From Fibrobacter sp. UBA1765 (GTDB taxonomy: Bacteria > Fibrobacterota > Fibrobacteria > Fibrobacterales > Fibrobacteraceae), in contig DCGZ01000026.1 of NCBI GenBank assembly GCA_002314675.1, forward strand, positions 1 to 12,986: a stretch of 12,986 nucleotides of DNA. The letters are read 5' to 3'. Shown here one piece after another: positions 1 through 7,047 of the stretch (the first letter of the stretch is position 1; each line of letters begins with the position of its first letter). The notes below the pieces were generated by a model, which was given only the letters and a program-made list of their open reading frames with translations, was not told where the DNA came from and ran no database searches. The translations under genes and the position numbers were made by a program.

Positions 1-9
1 CCTCACACC

Positions 10-68
10 TCAAAGTGAGCGTAGCGAACGACCTTACGCCTCAAAGCACCGAAGGTGCGTACCTGATT
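10..68. repeat. Left copy of a ~58-bp repeat, inverted relative to the right window end
   Basis: This stretch matches the reverse complement of 12929-12986 at 55 of 59 aligned positions, with three substitutions and one single-base gap. It contains a compact palindrome at 46-58 (GCACC GAA GGTGC, 5-bp stem). A further short inverted repeat, CTCAC/GTGAG, lies just outside and inside its edge at 2-6 and 15-19. It has no convincing reading frame and sits directly beyond the end of thyA. The sequence shows an inverted pair; that the element belongs to a genome-wide dispersed family is inferred from having one copy at each end and from its palindromic build. Confidence 0.8.
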
Positions 69-75
69 CCTGTTT

Positions 76-93
76 TCTGTCCTCTGTCCTCTG
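76..93. repeat. 7-bp tandem repeat (TCTGTCC, about 2.5 copies)
   Basis: Two full copies of TCTGTCC (76-82, 83-89) are followed by a partial TCTG (90-93). The array lies between the left repeat element and the thyA stop codon. It is short and non-coding. It may be a fragment of a longer variable-number array; nothing here shows a function. Confidence 0.7.
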
Positions 94-95
94 AA

Positions 96-908
96 TTACA
101 CTGCTATTGGTGCCTTGATTGTCGGGTACGGGTCGTAGTCAACAAGTTCAAAGTCTTCAAACTTGAAGTCGAACAAGTCCTTGATTTCAGGATTCAACTT
201 CATAGTCGGGAGCTTGCGCGGAGTGCGACTGAGCTGTTCCTCGACCTGTTCAAAGTGGTTGCTATAAAGATGCGTATCGCCAAGGGTATGAATAAATTCA
301 CCCGGTTCGTAATCGCAAACCTGGGCAAGCATCAAGGTCAAAAGTGCATAGCTAGCAATGTTGAACGGAACTCCAAGGAACGTATCTGCACTGCGCTGGT
401 AAAGCTGGCAGCTAAGCTTACGCTTACCGGACTTGCCTACACCGCCTACATAGAACTGGAACAGGCAATGGCAAGGCGGCAAAGCCATCTTGTCGACTTC
501 AGCGACATTCCATGCACAAACCAAGTGACGACGGGAATCCGGATTGTTCTTTAGGCTGTTTACAAGGTTCTTGATCTGGTCTATGTGACCGCCTTCTGGT
601 GTTGGCCAGCTACGCCACTGATGACCGTAAACCGGACCAAGGTCACCGTTTTCATCGGCCCATTCATCCCAAATGGTCACCTTGTTATCGTGCAGATACT
701 TGATGTTCGTGTCACCCTTCAAGAACCAGAGCAGTTCATGAATGATGGAACGCAGGTGAAGCTTCTTTGTGGTAAGGCAAGGAAAACCTTGAGAAAGGTC
801 ATATCTGCACAGCCTGCCGAAAACAGAGCGTGTACCAGTTCCTGTACGGTCAGAACGGTCTACGCCATTCTCCATGATGTCACGAAGCAAATCAAGATAC
901 TGTTGCAT
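96..908 (-). CDS. thyA: Thymidylate synthase ThyA
   Basis: Cytoplasmic enzyme that methylates dUMP to dTMP using 5,10-methylenetetrahydrofolate, the de novo route to thymine nucleotides. The 270-aa product is close to the family length (E. coli 264) and collinear with it. Visible key residues are the phosphate-binding Arg21, the Arg126-Arg127 pair in DSRRH, the catalytic Cys146 in LPPCHC, Asp175 and Asn183 in the RSADTFLGVPFNIASYALL block, His213/Tyr215 in DTHLY, and the C-terminal IKAPIAV tail that closes on the substrate. A small insertion of about six residues after QFYV (near 155-162) is the only departure. The start fits the family N-terminus; the sequence before it (taatagagttttgt) has only a weak AGAG as ribosome site. 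The stop codon of the outer-membrane gene lies 11 bp upstream on the same strand, so the two are probably co-transcribed. No folA neighbour and no clear U-tract terminator is seen after the stop. Confidence 0.97.
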   Translation of the reverse strand: MQQYLDLLRDIMENGVDRSDRTGTGTRSVFGRLCRYDLSQGFPCLTTKKLHLRSIIHELLWFLKGDTNIKYLHDNKVTIWDEWADENGDLGPVYGHQWRSWPTPEGGHIDQIKNLVNSLKNNPDSRRHLVCAWNVAEVDKMALPPCHCLFQFYVGGVGKSGKRKLSCQLYQRSADTFLGVPFNIASYALLTLMLAQVCDYEPGEFIHTLGDTHLYSNHFEQVEEQLSRTPRKLPTMKLNPEIKDLFDFKFEDFELVDYDPYPTIKAPIAV

Positions 909-919
909 ACAAAACTCTA

Positions 920-1801
920 TTAGAAGTTAACGGCAAAATAGAGACCGACTTTGCCAGAAGCATCTTCGTTAAAGCCAAAGCCGCCAAGAACAACATCATA
1001 GTTGATGCCGACATCAAGCTGGGTTGTAGAAGTTCTGAAAACGACCACGCCGGCAGAAGCTGCAAAAGCAAAACCGTAGCCACCGTAGACCTCGCTATGA
1101 CCATCTTTGTCTTCACCATAGAAAACGGAATAACCAAGACCGATACCACCACCAATATATGAAGAAACGGAACTAGCAGTAATATGGTAACGGCCACCAA
1201 TCAAGAAGGTTTCCTGGATGCTCCAGTTGTCCTCGAAATTAAAACCAAAGTTTGTAATAAGTGTAATGGCACCATGTGGGCTAGCTTCCCAAATGTAACC
1301 ATAGCGAAGAAGGTAAGAAAGGGAGGCTTCTGCTCCGTTATCGCCATCGTAAGGGTGCCAAAGGCCAAGGCCTAGGCCAATTGTTGTGTAACGAAGTGTA
1401 CCGCGACGGCGAAGCATTTCATATTCTTCGCTTTCAGCGATTTTACCGACTTCGGAATTCTGTTCGGCACTTTCGTTTGCAAGGGCTCCGCGAACAACGC
1501 GTTCGATAACAACATCCAGTTCTTCTGGATTTTCAGCCTTGAGTTTTGCAGAAGCTATTGGCTCGCCCTTCTTTTGATATTCGCCTACTACAACGACTGA
1601 ACTGCCAAGGGCAAGGAACTTAACATCGAGCGTATACTTGGAATTGTCTACTGGTGAATTGCCAGAGCCAATGACTGCGTCACGAACAAGCATGTCAGCC
1701 GTAGTTTGATCAACGCCAGAATTACCGACCTCAACAGAAACTTGAACATCTGTAGCAAATGCCGCTACTGCCAAAAAGAGGATAAGAGCTAGTTTTTTCA
1801 T
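920..1801 (-). CDS. Outer-membrane beta-barrel protein with a periplasmic N-terminal domain, unknown function
   Basis: The 293-aa product has a short signal peptide: MKK, a hydrophobic core at about 4-15, and an AFA motif giving predicted signal peptidase I cleavage after residue 16. Residues about 17-125 form a soluble-looking alternating alpha/beta region rich in Val, Asp and Glu. Residues about 134-293 alternate polar and hydrophobic/aromatic residues in short Gly-rich strands (GLGLGLW, GGGIGLGYSVFY, VGLYFAVNF). They end in a terminal Phe, the usual signal for insertion by the BAM complex, and look like a small barrel of roughly eight strands. I do not recognise the specific family, and transport, adhesion or structural roles are all possible. 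It is the first gene of a likely two-gene unit with thyA, an odd pairing with no obvious functional link. The ATG at 1801 has no good Shine-Dalgarno sequence, and a TATATT box lies only 7 nt upstream of it. Confidence 0.8.
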   Translation of the reverse strand: MKKLALILFLAVAAFATDVQVSVEVGNSGVDQTTADMLVRDAVIGSGNSPVDNSKYTLDVKFLALGSSVVVVGEYQKKGEPIASAKLKAENPEELDVVIERVVRGALANESAEQNSEVGKIAESEEYEMLRRRGTLRYTTIGLGLGLWHPYDGDNGAEASLSYLLRYGYIWEASPHGAITLITNFGFNFEDNWSIQETFLIGGRYHITASSVSSYIGGGIGLGYSVFYGEDKDGHSEVYGGYGFAFAASAGVVVFRTSTTQLDVGINYDVVLGGFGFNEDASGKVGLYFAVNF

Positions 1802-1803
1802 AG

Positions 1804-1814
1804 AATATAATATA
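1804..1814 (-). promoter_or_regulatory. Possible -10 element(s) for the outer-membrane gene, very close to its start codon
   Basis: Reading the minus strand, a T-rich TTTTC is followed by TATATT (1814-1809) and an overlapping second TATATT (1809-1804), just before the ATG at 1801. No good -35 hexamer sits 16-18 nt upstream. If this is a real -10, the transcript would begin at or beside the start codon, which would agree with the missing ribosome-binding site. It could equally be chance in AT-rich DNA, with the true promoter further up in 1815-1980. Confidence 0.3.
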
Positions 1815-1979
1815 GAAAAGATGAATGAAACGTGATATGAAAAAGAGATGCTGTTAGGACTATATTAGTTGTTTTAGATAATCACTTGCTTTTTGCATAT
1901 AAATGAAATTTTTTATTTATCCCTGCTGCGTTCATGGTTCTGATTTGAAATGTCGGAAGGACTCGTAAAAACAAATTTT

Positions 1980-2010
1980 TTGAACGCAAATAAATTGCCT
2001 TTGCTATATT
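1980..2010 (+). promoter_or_regulatory. Candidate ilvD promoter
   Basis: A TTGAAC hexamer at 1980-1985 and TATATT at 2005-2010 are separated by 19 bp, longer than the ideal 17. The -10 is preceded by CTTTGC, resembling the T-rich run before other candidate -10 boxes in this window. Transcription would start near 2017, giving a leader of about 54 nt. An inverted repeat TTTTGAAC/GTTCAAAA brackets the -10 and could be an operator, but no regulator is identified. I see no leader peptide rich in Ile, Val or Leu codons, so classical attenuation is not evident. Confidence 0.45.
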
Positions 2011-2060
2011 TTCGCCTGTTCAAAATTTTATTGAAAAGCGCTTTACGCGCATATATTTGT

Positions 2061-2064
2061 GAGG
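2061..2064 (+). promoter_or_regulatory. Ribosome-binding site that fixes the ilvD start
   Basis: GAGG is followed by a 6-nt spacer (ataaac) and then ATG at 2071. An in-frame GTG at 2059 overlaps this Shine-Dalgarno and has none of its own. The ATG product begins MPKLRS, matching the MPKYRS start of E. coli IlvD, so 2071 is preferred. Confidence 0.85.
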
Positions 2065-2070
2065 ATAAAC

Positions 2071-3930
2071 ATGCCTAAACTTCGTTCGTTGAAGACTATG
2101 GAAGGCCGCGAAATGGCCGGTGCACGTGCCCTTTGGCACGCAACAGGTACCAAGGTTGAAGACTTTGGCAAGCCGGTTATTTGCGTTGTCAATAGCTATA
2201 CCCAGTTTGTTCCTGGCCATGTGCATTTGAAGGATGTCGGTCAGATCGTTGCCCGCGCTATCGAAGCCGCAGGCGGCGTCGCCAAGGAAATGAGCACTAT
2301 CGCCGTTGACGACGGTATCGCTATGGGCCACGACGGCATGCTCTACAGCCTCCCTTCCCGTGACTTGATCGCTGACTCCACTGAATACATGGCTAATGCA
2401 CACCGCGCAGACGCCCTCGTTTGCATCAGCAACTGCGACAAGGTTACACCGGGTATGCTCATGGCTGCAATGCGCCTTAACATTCCTGCAATCTTTGTTA
2501 GCGGCGGCCCTATGGAAGCTGGCCACGTTACTACAAAGGACGGCAAGGATCGCGCTCTCGACCTTATCGACGCAATGATCGACTCTGCAGACAACTCTGT
2601 TAGCGACGAAGAAGTTGCAGCAATCGAAGCAAACGCCTGCCCGACTTGCGGTTCCTGCTCCGGCATGTTCACTGCAAACTCCATGAACTCCTTGACCGAA
2701 GCTCTTGGCCTTTCTTTGCCGGGCAACGGCACAATCGTTGCAACACATTCTGAACGCAAGAAGCTCTTTGAAGCAGCCGGTAAGCGCATTGTTGAACTTT
2801 GCCACAAGTACTATGACGAAGGCGACGAAAGCATTTTGCCACGCAGCATCGCTACCATGGACGCTTTCGAAAACGCAATGCGCCTCGACATCGCCATGGG
2901 CGGTTCCTCCAACACAGTTCTCCACTTGCTCGCCGTTGCTCAGGAAGCTGGCGTTGACTTTACCATGAAGGACATCAACCGTCTTTCCCTGAACACTCCT
3001 TGCATCTGTAAGGTTGCTCCGACTGTCCACAACATCCACATCGAACAGGTGAACCGTGCTGGCGGCATCATGGGCATTCTCGGCGAACTTGACCGCATGG
3101 GCCTTATTCACAAGAATGCAAAAACAGTTCACGCAGCAACAATGGGCGAAGCTCTCGAAGCTAACGACATTATGCGCGGCAACGCTACTGAAGAAGTCAA
3201 GCAGCGCTACCTTGCAGGCCCAGGCCGCAAGTACAACCTCGTTGCATTCAGCCAGAGCACCTACTACGAATCCTTGGACATGGACCGTGCAACAGGCGCA
3301 ATCCGCGACGGCGCACATGCCTACACCAAGGACGGCGGCCTTGCAGTTCTTTACGGCAACCTCGCTCAGGACGGCTGCATCGTAAAGACCGCTGGTGTTG
3401 ACGAATCCATCTGGAAGTTCACAGGCCCGGCAGTTGTATTTGAAAGCCAGGAAGACGCTGTTAACGGCATCTTGGGCGACAAGGTAAAGGCTGGCGACGT
3501 TGTGGTTATCCGTTACGAAGGTCCGAAGGGTGGTCCGGGCATGCAGGAAATGCTCTACCCGACAAGCTACCTCAAGAGCCGTCACTTGGGCAAGAGCTGC
3601 GCTCTCCTTACCGATGGTCGTTTCTCCGGTGGTACAAGTGGCCTTTCCATTGGCCACGCTAGCCCGGAAGCTGCAAACAAGGGTAACATCGGTCTTGTTC
3701 GCACAGGCGACATCATTGAAATCGATATCCCGAACCGTACAATCAACGTCGGTCTTACAGATGCAGAACTTGCAGAACGCCGCAAGGAAATGGAAAGCCG
3801 AGGCGCTCAGGCTTGGAAGCCGGTTTCCCGCGACCGCGTGGTAAGCAAGGCATTGCAGGCTTATGCAGCAATGGCAACATCCGCTGATAAGGGAGCCGTT
3901 CGTGACTTGAGCCTCATCGGCGTGAAGTAA
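2071..3930 (+). CDS. ilvD: Dihydroxy-acid dehydratase IlvD
   Basis: Cytoplasmic iron-sulfur enzyme that dehydrates 2,3-dihydroxy-isovalerate and 2,3-dihydroxy-3-methylvalerate to the 2-keto acids in valine, isoleucine and leucine (and pantothenate) synthesis. From the ATG at 2071 the product is 619 aa (E. coli 616), with near-continuous similarity to the enterobacterial protein. Visible motifs include AVDDGIAMGHDGMLYSLPSR (79-98), cluster cysteine Cys122 in ISNCDK, the cysteine-rich CPTCGSCSGM (190-199), and the late blocks YEGPKGGPGMQEMLYPTS and LTDGRFSGGTSGLSIGH. At residues 47-53 it reads VPGHVHL, with Gly where [2Fe-2S] plant-type enzymes have Cys; this fits the oxygen-labile [4Fe-4S] class (inference from family knowledge). 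It stands alone: no ilvB/N/C/A neighbour is in view. The codon choice is strongly biased (GGC, AAG, AAC, GAA), suggesting high expression. Confidence 0.97.
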   Translation: MPKLRSLKTMEGREMAGARALWHATGTKVEDFGKPVICVVNSYTQFVPGHVHLKDVGQIVARAIEAAGGVAKEMSTIAVDDGIAMGHDGMLYSLPSRDLIADSTEYMANAHRADALVCISNCDKVTPGMLMAAMRLNIPAIFVSGGPMEAGHVTTKDGKDRALDLIDAMIDSADNSVSDEEVAAIEANACPTCGSCSGMFTANSMNSLTEALGLSLPGNGTIVATHSERKKLFEAAGKRIVELCHKYYDEGDESILPRSIATMDAFENAMRLDIAMGGSSNTVLHLLAVAQEAGVDFTMKDINRLSLNTPCICKVAPTVHNIHIEQVNRAGGIMGILGELDRMGLIHKNAKTVHAATMGEALEANDIMRGNATEEVKQRYLAGPGRKYNLVAFSQSTYYESLDMDRATGAIRDGAHAYTKDGGLAVLYGNLAQDGCIVKTAGVDESIWKFTGPAVVFESQEDAVNGILGDKVKAGDVVVIRYEGPKGGPGMQEMLYPTSYLKSRHLGKSCALLTDGRFSGGTSGLSIGHASPEAANKGNIGLVRTGDIIEIDIPNRTINVGLTDAELAERRKEMESRGAQAWKPVSRDRVVSKALQAYAAMATSADKGAVRDLSLIGVK

Positions 3931-3957
3931 CACACGACTTCGTAAAGACTGTAAAAA

Positions 3958-3995
3958 AACAAGCCCTGGTTCACATCAATGAACCAGGGCTTGTT
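3958..3995. terminator. Bidirectional rho-independent terminator between ilvD and the c-di-GMP gene
   Basis: A perfect 15-bp stem, AACAAGCCCTGGTTC (3958-3972) and its complement (3981-3995), encloses the 8-nt loop acatcaat. On the minus strand the stem is followed by a run of seven T, an excellent terminator. On the plus strand the tail is TTGTTCTTTA, weaker but plausible. The stem ends 2 bp from the stop codon of the convergent gene at 3998, so both convergent transcripts are served by one structure. Confidence 0.93.
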
Positions 3996-3997
3996 CT

Positions 3998-6379
3998 TTA
4001 TCTAACCTTGCCAGGGCCGCTGAGCAAACGGAGCAATTCATCTACAATGCTCCCCCACATTCCAAGCACAACCTTGCCTATGGCCGGGTCGTACATTTTC
4101 CCAAGATTCTTTTCAATTTCTTCGCGACAGAATTCAAGGGATAGTGCATCACGGTAGCAACGCTTACTTGTCATGGCATCGATGGAATCTGCAATGGCAA
4201 TAATACGTGCTCCGATTGGAATGTCATCACCAACAAGGCCTTCCGGGTATCCCCTGCCATCATAACGTTCGTGATGGTGCAAAACAATCTGCACAAGTTC
4301 CTGCGTGTAGTTCGACTGCATCAAAATTCGAGCACCGATTACAGGATGCTGCTTGATTACTGCAAATTCTTCATCGGTAAGTTTTGATGGCTTTCCAAGA
4401 ATAGCATCGCTTACACCGACCTTTCCTATGTCATGCAGCAGGGCTGCGTCTGAAATAAGCTGCAGTGTAGATTCCGAAAGGCCAAGTGCCTTCGCAAACA
4501 TGCACGAAAGTTCCTGGACTCGGTCGGAATGGTGCGCTGTGTAGGAATCCTTTGCTTCTTCAATGGAAATAAGGCAAGAAACTAGTTCTCGCAAGTTCTT
4601 GTTGTCGCCAGTTTCGCGAGTCCTATGGGAGTCCACCTTGTCACGGTACATGTTCAAGTCGGCATCCATCTTCCAGTCGCTTATGGACTTGCGAACGCCA
4701 AGCTCGTTCTTTAAGAAGCTTTCTCCGATTGCCATGGAAAGTCTGTACAAGGCTCCCTTGTTGTATTCCTCGACAGCCTTGTCGAGCTTCAAGCGTAACT
4801 TGTACATTGCGTCGCGGTTTGATTTCAATAAAACAACAAATTCATCGCCGCCAATCCTAAAGCACTTTCCTTCATTTTCAAAAGTCTTTGCGATTGTTGT
4901 ACCAGCAGCCATAATCAGGGCATCACCAGCCAAATGACCAAAGGTATCGTTCGTGTACTTTAGGCCATTCACGTCAATCATCACCATGCACCAGTCGGCA
5001 CTAGAATCTTCTTCCTTGCTGATTTCCTTTAATAGTACATCAAAGGCCAGGCGATTTTCAAGACCTGTAAGAGAGTCTGTAGTTGCGAGTCCTTGCAATT
5101 GCTTATTGTACACTTGAAGCTTGCTGTTCATTTCTTCAAGTTCAAACGATGTTTCACGAATAAACGTTGCCATGCGAGCTGCAAGCGGCAATTTCGATGA
5201 AGACTGTTTCTTCGCATCTTTGTCAGAGACTGTTTTTGTAGATACGCTACCCTCGCGCATCGCGGCAATAACAAGGGTAATGTTGTGCTGGTTCAAATGT
5301 CCGTTTTCACGAATGAATTCGCCGTGCGAAAAGAATCCTGAGTTATCGGCAATGTTTTTTATCGGGTTCAGTTCGTATGTTGGTTCGTAAGAAGACCAGA
5401 AGGCCATTCGTGCGGCACAAGAGAAAATATGCAAAACGTCCGGAGTAAACTTCGATAGTTTAACGCTTTCTTGTTGGATGCTTTCTACAATTGTCTGCGG
5501 CTCGCCATAGGAAAGACGCACTATGGATTCCACCTCGATATCAGAAGACATCGTAATGGAACCGTCTGGGTTGCTGACTGCCGGAGCTCGGACTATTGTC
5601 GTGCCGTTGTGTTCGTAAAGCAATGGGAATTCCAAGGCATTTATGAAGAAGTTTTCATCATTTGCGATGTTCAGATATTTCTTATAAATGTCGTATGCTG
5701 GTACGCCGCCAAGTTCATAAAGCGTATTGGCTTCAGCCTTTGTTACATGCAGGTTTCTGCCGAGCGGTTTCCAGCCACTAATCTTGATAGCATCTACAAA
5801 GAATTCCTCGCCGCCAAAAAAGAGGATGAGTAACCCGTGGGTGTTGAAACCGCCGACCGATGAAAATACGCACGAATCGGGGCTAGAGATATCTGGGGAA
5901 CATACAATGCCGCCAAACATTTTGATGCTTGGATCCAGGTCGTCCATTCCCTCGCAAAAGCTTGTCGAAGAAACGCTCGTAATGGTACGGTACATTTCTA
6001 TTGCTTTTACCCAGGTATTCTTTTTGGATTCCGCGACAATGTCTTCTGTTATTTTTTCAACGGATACTTGTTCCATGTCGTACTGGAACAGCTTAAACTT
6101 GCTTGTCTTTTTTTCGAATATGTAGGCAACTACCGTTATTTCTGAACTGACTTCGCAATCTACAATGTTGCCACTTGTAGAATTTCCAAACCACGGGATG
6201 TCTGGGAATATTCCTGATATTGAATTCCAAACAGATTCAATTTTTTTTTGATCCAGTGTTGAAGATAGTATTTGAAAATACATTGTTGGCGACTTATGTT
6301 CTATGTGCCATTTTTTTAAAATCTTCAAGTCATTTTCAAAATTTTCGGAATCAATATATTGGAATATTTTTCTAAGCAT
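3998..6379 (-). CDS. FIST-GGDEF-HD-GYP protein (sensor with c-di-GMP cyclase and phosphodiesterase domains)
   Basis: A 793-aa cytoplasmic signalling protein with no signal peptide or membrane span. Residues about 30-375 look like a FIST sensory module (FIST-N to about 240, FIST-C to about 375), a family proposed to bind small ligands such as amino acids. A linker and likely coiled coil follows (about 395-432), then GGDEF (about 433-585) with DSLTGLENR and an intact GGDEF signature at 510-514. HD-GYP follows (about 598-780) with HHSDR at 616-620, the HD pair His649-Asp650 in LLHDIGKVG, and HHERYDGRGYPEG near 702-714. Both catalytic signatures are intact, so synthesis (GTP to c-di-GMP) and hydrolysis are each possible; which dominates cannot be read from sequence. 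No RxxD inhibitory site is seen five residues before GGDEF. The start is backed by AAGAAGG (6388-6394) with an 8-nt spacer. A run of nine A lies in codons 44-47. Confidence 0.93.
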   Translation of the reverse strand: MLRKIFQYIDSENFENDLKILKKWHIEHKSPTMYFQILSSTLDQKKIESVWNSISGIFPDIPWFGNSTSGNIVDCEVSSEITVVAYIFEKKTSKFKLFQYDMEQVSVEKITEDIVAESKKNTWVKAIEMYRTITSVSSTSFCEGMDDLDPSIKMFGGIVCSPDISSPDSCVFSSVGGFNTHGLLILFFGGEEFFVDAIKISGWKPLGRNLHVTKAEANTLYELGGVPAYDIYKKYLNIANDENFFINALEFPLLYEHNGTTIVRAPAVSNPDGSITMSSDIEVESIVRLSYGEPQTIVESIQQESVKLSKFTPDVLHIFSCAARMAFWSSYEPTYELNPIKNIADNSGFFSHGEFIRENGHLNQHNITLVIAAMREGSVSTKTVSDKDAKKQSSSKLPLAARMATFIRETSFELEEMNSKLQVYNKQLQGLATTDSLTGLENRLAFDVLLKEISKEEDSSADWCMVMIDVNGLKYTNDTFGHLAGDALIMAAGTTIAKTFENEGKCFRIGGDEFVVLLKSNRDAMYKLRLKLDKAVEEYNKGALYRLSMAIGESFLKNELGVRKSISDWKMDADLNMYRDKVDSHRTRETGDNKNLRELVSCLISIEEAKDSYTAHHSDRVQELSCMFAKALGLSESTLQLISDAALLHDIGKVGVSDAILGKPSKLTDEEFAVIKQHPVIGARILMQSNYTQELVQIVLHHHERYDGRGYPEGLVGDDIPIGARIIAIADSIDAMTSKRCYRDALSLEFCREEIEKNLGKMYDPAIGKVVLGMWGSIVDELLRLLSGPGKVR

Positions 6380-6403
6380 CGTATAAACCTTCTTTATGGC
6401 TTG

Positions 6404-6432
6404 AATTTATTTTCAAAAAAACTAAAATGCAA
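6404..6432 (-). promoter_or_regulatory. Candidate promoter for the FIST-GGDEF-HD-GYP gene
   Basis: On the minus strand TTGCAT (6432-6427) and TAAATT (6409-6404) are separated by exactly 17 nt. Each matches the sigma-70 consensus at four of six positions. The predicted start lies near 6397, leaving a leader of roughly 18 nt that contains the AAGAAGG ribosome site. The region is AT-rich, so chance matches are likely. Confidence 0.35.
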
Positions 6433-6569
6433 TGTCTTGTTAAAAAAAAGACAATTTTTGTATTCTCCATACCCTTATTGTTTTGTTATGCACATTTAGT
6501 TCGTAAGATTAAAAAAGTAAAATAATTACATTATTTTAAGCTATTGAAGGGGTGTTGACTGATTTCACT

Positions 6570-6599
6570 TTGGACAAATGAATCTTTATTTTCTATCTT
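6570..6599 (+). promoter_or_regulatory. Candidate promoter for the 6634/7047 gene pair
   Basis: TTGGAC (6570-6575) and TATCTT (6594-6599) are separated by 18 nt, the latter preceded by the T-rich run TTTATTTTC. The expected transcription start is about 6604-6607, which coincides with an upstream in-frame ATG at 6604. This argues that translation begins at the next ATG (6634), which has a ribosome site. Confidence 0.5.
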
Positions 6600-6620
6600 T
6601 TAGATGAACAAAAAACAAAA

Positions 6621-6625
6621 AAAGG
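6621..6625 (+). promoter_or_regulatory. Ribosome-binding site deciding the start of the 137-aa gene
   Basis: AAAGG with an 8-nt spacer precedes the ATG at 6634. The alternative in-frame ATG at 6604 would add MNKKQKKVQK, has no Shine-Dalgarno sequence, and lies at the predicted transcription start. The shorter product, beginning with the hydrophobic strand MKFVFLCDAV, looks like a natural N-terminus. Confidence 0.7.
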
Positions 6626-6633
6626 TTCAAAAA

Positions 6634-7047
6634 ATGAAATTCGTATTCCTTTGCGACGCAGTTTACCTCAAGGGCGATCTTGAAGCATTTGCAAACAAGA
6701 ACTTCCCTTCTGAACATTCCCTTACCGTTATGACTGCAGAAGAATTTTTGCAGGCAAAGCGCTTCCCGGAAGGCACCTTCGCTATTTTCGCAGAACGCTT
6801 CACATGGCAGAAAAACTTTAGCCTTTTCCGTTATTTCGGTCTTTTGCCGGTTCTTGAAGTTTTGCCGCTTGCTGTCGTTAGCCGTTCCCGCCGCCAGGAA
6901 CCTCTTAAGGGCCGTGCTGCAGCAAAGAACAATGAATTCTACATCAATCCGAGTGCAACAACCGAAGAAATCTCTGCTCAGCTCACAAAGTTTGTCGCTG
7001 CCCCTCCTCAGAGCTTTTCTTACCCACGCGGTGTTGCTAAGGCCTAA
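6634..7047 (+). CDS. 137-aa protein of unknown function, receiver-like layout, coupled to the M23 peptidase gene
   Basis: I do not recognise the family. The product has no signal peptide or clear membrane span and is probably cytoplasmic. Its order of predicted elements suggests an alternating alpha/beta fold: strand MKFVFLCDAV, helix LKGDLEAFANKNF, strand SLTVMTA, strand GTFAIFAER, a hydrophobic stretch LLPVLEVLPLAVVSRSR at about 70-86, strand EFYINPS, then helix TTEEISAQLTKFV. This resembles a response-regulator receiver domain, with YINPS where receivers have the Lys-Pro strand, but the acidic pocket, phospho-acceptor Asp and Lys are not evident, so any relation would be a pseudo-receiver. 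Its stop codon overlaps the next start by one base (TAATG), implying translational coupling and a joint role. The codon choice (AAC, TTC, AAG, CGC) is more biased than in the gene that follows, suggesting more copies of this protein. The upstream ATG at 6604 remains a possible start. Confidence 0.75.
   Translation: MKFVFLCDAVYLKGDLEAFANKNFPSEHSLTVMTAEEFLQAKRFPEGTFAIFAERFTWQKNFSLFRYFGLLPVLEVLPLAVVSRSRRQEPLKGRAAAKNNEFYINPSATTEEISAQLTKFVAAPPQSFSYPRGVAKA

Noticed and set aside
15..554. 179-codon plus-strand frame over the repeat and thyA
   Set aside because: It begins inside the repeat and runs antisense to thyA; no motif supports it.
2036..2055. GCGC hairpin in the ilvD leader as an attenuator
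   Set aside because: A 4-bp stem with no U-tract and no branched-chain leader peptide.
2059..2070. GTG at 2059 as ilvD start
   Set aside because: It overlaps the GAGG ribosome site of the ATG at 2071, which matches the N-terminus of known IlvD proteins.
2020..3933. A 637-codon open frame on the minus strand opposite the whole of ilvD
   Set aside because: ilvD is unmistakable by homology on the plus strand. The antisense frame stays open because the biased codon choice avoids the TTA, CTA and TCA triplets that would read as stops. Its product is Ala/Cys/Val/His-rich with no domain pattern.
6434..6453. Short inverted repeat TGTCTT/AAGACA in the divergent region as an operator or terminator
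   Set aside because: Only 6 bp in a poly-A context, so chance is likely in such AT-rich DNA.
6604..6633. ATG at 6604 as start of the 137-aa gene
   Set aside because: No Shine-Dalgarno sequence, it coincides with the predicted transcription start, and the added residues are a Lys-rich stretch encoded by A-rich leader-like DNA. It remains possible if the message is leaderless.
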